Part shown: positions 16,418 to 22,236 of the stretch, one piece after another
Layout: each line of letters opens with the position of its first letter
Numbering within the stretch: the first letter of the stretch is position 1
Assembly (NCBI GenBank): GCA_023412745.1
Contig: JAEZBZ010000044.1
Span: 1 to 22,236 of the forward strand
Direction of reading: 5' to 3'
Length of the DNA: 22,236 bases
Source: Pseudomonadota bacterium
GTDB taxonomy: Bacteria; Pseudomonadota; Alphaproteobacteria; Rhizobiales; Hyphomicrobiaceae
Translations under genes and position numbers: made by a program
Notes under the pieces: model-generated
The model's database searches: none
What the model was told of the DNA's origin: nothing
What the model saw: the letters and a program-made list of their open reading frames with translations, nothing else

Positions 16418-16440
16418 CCGGCCGGTAAGGAGACACAAGA

Positions 16441-17337
16441 ATGAAGCGGACAACGCGCCTGAAACAGATGATTGAGCGGCCCGAAATCCTGGTCATGCCG
16501 GGGGCCTATGATCCGTTGTCGGCCAAGCTGATCGAGCGGGCCGGGTTCGAGGCCGTGCAGTGCACGGGGCTCGGCATCGTTGCGAGCCATCTCGGCCTGC
16601 CGGATGTCTCGGTGCTGGCGATGAGCGATATGGCCGCGCGAACGGCTGCAATCGTGCAGGCAGTCGATCTTCCCGTGATGGCCGACGCTGACACCGGTTT
16701 CGGCAATGCCGTGAACGTCTGGTACACGGTGCGCAGCATCGAGGCCGCCGGCGCGGCCGGGATCAACCTCGAAGACCAGGTGATGCCGAAGCGGTGCGGG
16801 CATCTCGACGGCAAGGAAGTCATTCCGATCGAAGAGATGACCGGCAAGCTGCGTGCGGCCGTCGATGCGCGGCAGGACCCGGATTTCGTCATCAACGCGC
16901 GTACCGACTCGCTCGCTGTTTATGGGTTGGAAGAGACGATTCGGCGCGGCAATGCCTATCTCGAAGCCGGCGCGACGATGGTGTTCGTCGACGGGGCCAA
17001 CGACCGCGAGGCGATCCGCTCGCTGGCCGGCCGCATCAATGGTCCGGTCGCGGTGAACATGGTCGAGGGCGGCAAGACGCCGGAAGACCTGACCTTCACC
17101 GAGCTGGAGTCGATGGGCGTCGCCCGCGTCAGCCTGCCAATCACGGCATTTCTCGGCGCGCTGCGCGGCATGGAGACAGCACTGGCGGCGGCCAAGGCGA
17201 GGGGTAGCTTCGTTTCCGATCCGGCACTGGTCTACGGTTTCGCCGACGCGCACGAACTGGTCGGCATGAACCAGGTTTACGAGCTGGAGCGCCGTTTTCT
17301 GCCAGAGCAAACGCTGTCGGCAAAATACGCGCGCTGA
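16441..17337 (+). CDS. Isocitrate lyase/PEP mutase superfamily C-C lyase, copy 1
   Basis: This 298-residue (beta/alpha)8 protein belongs to the isocitrate lyase/PEP mutase superfamily. The N-terminus LVMPGAYDPLSAKLIERAGF is typical; metal-binding D82-x-D84 lies in ADADTGFG, and the catalytic loop is MPKRCGH with Cys119, as in 2-methylisocitrate lyase (PrpB). INARTD at 151-156 is also conserved. The Cys suggests a retro-aldol lyase on a 2-hydroxy(alkyl)dicarboxylate, releasing a 2-oxoacid, rather than a phosphonomutase. It starts 23 nt after the lactonase stop with AAGGAG 8 nt before the ATG, and continues the operon. Its neighbour at 17363 is a diverged paralogue. The exact substrate (methylisocitrate, dimethylmalate or another) cannot be read from sequence. 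Confidence 0.88.
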   Translation: MKRTTRLKQMIERPEILVMPGAYDPLSAKLIERAGFEAVQCTGLGIVASHLGLPDVSVLAMSDMAARTAAIVQAVDLPVMADADTGFGNAVNVWYTVRSIEAAGAAGINLEDQVMPKRCGHLDGKEVIPIEEMTGKLRAAVDARQDPDFVINARTDSLAVYGLEETIRRGNAYLEAGATMVFVDGANDREAIRSLAGRINGPVAVNMVEGGKTPEDLTFTELESMGVARVSLPITAFLGALRGMETALAAAKARGSFVSDPALVYGFADAHELVGMNQVYELERRFLPEQTLSAKYAR

Positions 17338-17362
17338 TCACGACAGGATTTCAGGACACGGT

Positions 17363-18277
17363 ATGAAGAGTTCACATCAGGCCTACCCGCTAGGGCTCAA
17401 GCCCGTCGACGGACGAAACGCGCGACTACGCAAGGCGCTTGAGGCGGGCTTGCTGGTCGCGCCAGGCTGCTATGATTGCATCACTGGGAAGCTGGTGCAG
17501 CAGGCCGGATTCAACGCGACCTATGTGACCGGTTCCGGCATCTCGATGAGCGCATTGGGAGCGCCCGACGTCGGTCTGATGTCGTATAGCGAGGTCATGG
17601 ACCGCGTGAAGCGCATCGCCGACGTGATTGAGATTCCAGTGATCGCCGATATCGATACCGGCTACGGCGGGCCGCTGAATGTCATTCGTTGCGTGCGCGA
17701 GATGGAAGCCGGTGGCGTCAGCGCGGTGCAGATCGAGGATCAGGCTTGGCCGAAGAAGTGCGGTCATGAGCCGGGCCGGAAGCTGGTCGATACGGAAGAA
17801 ATGGTCGGTCGCATCAAGGCGGCAGTCGATGCGCGGCGCGATGAGAACTTCGTCATCATTGCCCGCACCGACGCGCGCTCCACCGAGGGGCTCGATGAAG
17901 CCATCGAGCGGGCCAATATCTACGCCGAGGCCGGCGCCGATGTGCTTTTTGTGGAATCGCCGGAAAGCCTCGATGAGATGCGCCGCATTACCGCCGAGAT
18001 CGGAAAGCCGACGCTGGCCAACATGGTGGAAGGCGGCCGCACGCCGATCCCGCCGCTGAAGGATCTGGAAGCCCTCGGCTATCGCCTCGCTATCTTCCCG
18101 AACTCGCTGACGCGCACAGTGGCGCGCATGGGCGCGCGCATGCTGGAAGAGCTTGGCGGCAAGGGCAGCCTGGCCGGCTTCTCCGACAACATGGTCGATC
18201 ACCGCGGGCTGTGGAATCTATTCGACTATCCCGGTTGGACGGCGCTGGAAGGGCGCTTCACGTCCGACGGCAAGTAA
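17363..18277 (+). CDS. Isocitrate lyase/PEP mutase superfamily C-C lyase, copy 2
   Basis: This 304-residue protein is a second isocitrate lyase/PEP mutase superfamily member, 25 nt after copy 1. The segments LVAPGCYDCITGKLVQQAGF, IADIDTGYGGPLNV (Asp96, Asp98), WPKKCGHEPGRKLV (catalytic Cys133) and IIARTD align without gaps with copy 1 across the core, and both share NMVEGG; by eye a little under half of the core residues match, so the duplication is old. Copy 2 has an N-terminal extension of about 14 residues and a different C-terminus (GLWNLFDYPGW). The kept Cys again points to C-C bond cleavage. An AGGA precedes the ATG. It is the last gene of the cluster; a long hairpin follows at 18317-18359. 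Specificity is unknown, possibly a different chain length or stereoisomer from copy 1. Confidence 0.87.
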   Translation: MKSSHQAYPLGLKPVDGRNARLRKALEAGLLVAPGCYDCITGKLVQQAGFNATYVTGSGISMSALGAPDVGLMSYSEVMDRVKRIADVIEIPVIADIDTGYGGPLNVIRCVREMEAGGVSAVQIEDQAWPKKCGHEPGRKLVDTEEMVGRIKAAVDARRDENFVIIARTDARSTEGLDEAIERANIYAEAGADVLFVESPESLDEMRRITAEIGKPTLANMVEGGRTPIPPLKDLEALGYRLAIFPNSLTRTVARMGARMLEELGGKGSLAGFSDNMVDHRGLWNLFDYPGWTALEGRFTSDGK

Positions 18278-18299
18278 CGTCGACAGCTCATAAAACACC

Positions 18300-18359
18300 T
18301 ATAATCATGAGCGCGAACGGGGTGGTGCGATCAACGGCAGGTTGATTGTTCCGCCCCGT
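18300..18359 (+). promoter_or_regulatory. TATAAT box and two-stem hairpin between the lyase gene and dnaE
   Basis: A perfect TATAAT lies at 18300-18305. Its upstream TCGACA (18280-18285) is one base from the -35 consensus but the 14-nt spacing is too short, so the promoter is weakly supported. From 18317 to 18359 a hairpin forms: ACGGGGTGG pairs with CCGCCCCGT (9 bp, one G-U), then a 4x4 internal loop, then ATCAAC with GTTGAT around a GGCAG loop. No U-tract follows, so it is not a classic terminator; it could be a 3' end of the catabolic mRNA or a 5' leader structure of dnaE. Confidence 0.4.
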
Positions 18360-18449
18360 ATCGTTATGTGCGGGCACGGTTTCCAACAGGTCGCGCACAG
18401 GCTGACGAGGCCGTTTAATGCGCCCCTCCGCTTGCGCTAAAGTCGGCCC

Positions 18450-22034
<3,585 letters not shown>

Positions 22035-22036
22035 TC

Positions 22037-22236
22037 TCAGGCCGGATTGGCGGCTTGCTGCTTGAGCGCCTTGCGCTGCTCACGCAGCGAGTCGATCTCC
22101 GCGCCGACGAGGATGATCATCGCCGAAAGCCAGATCCAGATCATGAAGCCGATCACGGCGCCCAGTGATCCATAGGTCTGGTTGAACGTGCCGTAGCTGC
22201 CGACGTACCTCGAGAAGCCCATCGACGTGGCGATCC
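22037..22236 (-). CDS. YihY/virulence factor BrkB family membrane protein, C-terminal part (partial)
   Basis: The reading frame enters from the right edge of the window and ends at 22037, two nucleotides after the dnaE stop, so the two genes are tail to tail. About 65 C-terminal codons are visible. The pattern FSRYVGSYGTFNQTYGSLGAV followed by a hydrophobic helix IGFMIWIWLSAMIILVGAEI is the classic C-terminal end of the YihY/BrkB (UPF0761) family, polytopic inner-membrane proteins of uncertain function that were once misassigned as RNase BN. The final residues form a charged tail (LREQRKALKQQ). The ATG at 22222 is internal; the true start is outside the window. Confidence 0.9.
   Translation of the reverse strand, partial: IATSMGFSRYVGSYGTFNQTYGSLGAVIGFMIWIWLSAMIILVGAEIDSLREQRKALKQQAANPA

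Noticed and set aside
16418..16427. Perfect 10-bp palindrome ACCGGCCGGT between the lactonase and lyase genes
   Set aside because: Short GC-only palindromes are common by chance at this base composition, and the site lies inside an operon.
16441..18277. Phosphonate metabolism (PEP mutase) reading of the two ICL-superfamily genes
   Set aside because: Both have the lyase-type KRCGH/KKCGH loop with Cys, and no phosphonopyruvate decarboxylase or other phosphonate genes are present.
18280..18305. TCGACA/TATAAT as a firm dnaE promoter
   Set aside because: The 14-nt spacing is too short for a normal sigma-70 promoter, so only the TATAAT is recorded with low confidence.

Overview
The window is about 22 kb of high-GC DNA with short intergenic gaps and ATGA-type stop/start overlaps. 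The gene content (nuoM-nuoN-birA-RNase J-mce-DUF1467, a proS without an editing domain, lolC-lolD, dnaE) points to an alphaproteobacterium, most likely Hyphomicrobiales and perhaps the Bradyrhizobium/Rhodopseudomonas/Afipia group. The order-level call is firmer than the family-level guess, because no rRNA or species marker is present.

Left part (1-8855, all + strand): core housekeeping genes. The tail of nuoM and complete nuoN end a complex I operon. A catalytic-domain-only biotin protein ligase overlaps an RNase J that starts at TTG. Methylmalonyl-CoA epimerase and a small DUF1467 membrane protein follow, closed by a strong intrinsic terminator at 4893-4927. After a 569-nt non-coding stretch come proS and the lipoprotein-release ABC genes lolC and lolD.

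Middle part (8892-18277): an accessory segment. A minus-strand nitroreductase is divergent from a seven-gene plus-strand cluster: a TAXI-type periplasmic binding protein, a fused 4TM/12TM TRAP permease, an IclR regulator, a family III CoA-transferase, a short citryl-CoA-lyase-like protein of the citrate synthase fold, an SMP-30-type lactonase, and two tandem isocitrate lyase/PEP mutase superfamily proteins. Several genes overlap by ATGA, and a promoter with an operator-like palindrome precedes the first. The parts fit uptake of an organic acid (or its lactone), CoA activation, retro-Claisen cleavage and retro-aldol cleavage. I do not recognise this set as a named pathway; it is the best candidate here for an undescribed system.

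Right part (18278-22236): a 172-nt gap with a perfect TATAAT and a long two-stem hairpin, then dnaE (replicative DNA polymerase III alpha subunit), and tail-to-tail with it the 3' end of a YihY/BrkB-family membrane protein gene that runs off the window. From general recollection of related genomes, lolC-lolD-dnaE are often near neighbours, so the catabolic cluster looks like an insertion into a conserved backbone. I saw no transposase, integrase, tRNA, rRNA or CRISPR array.
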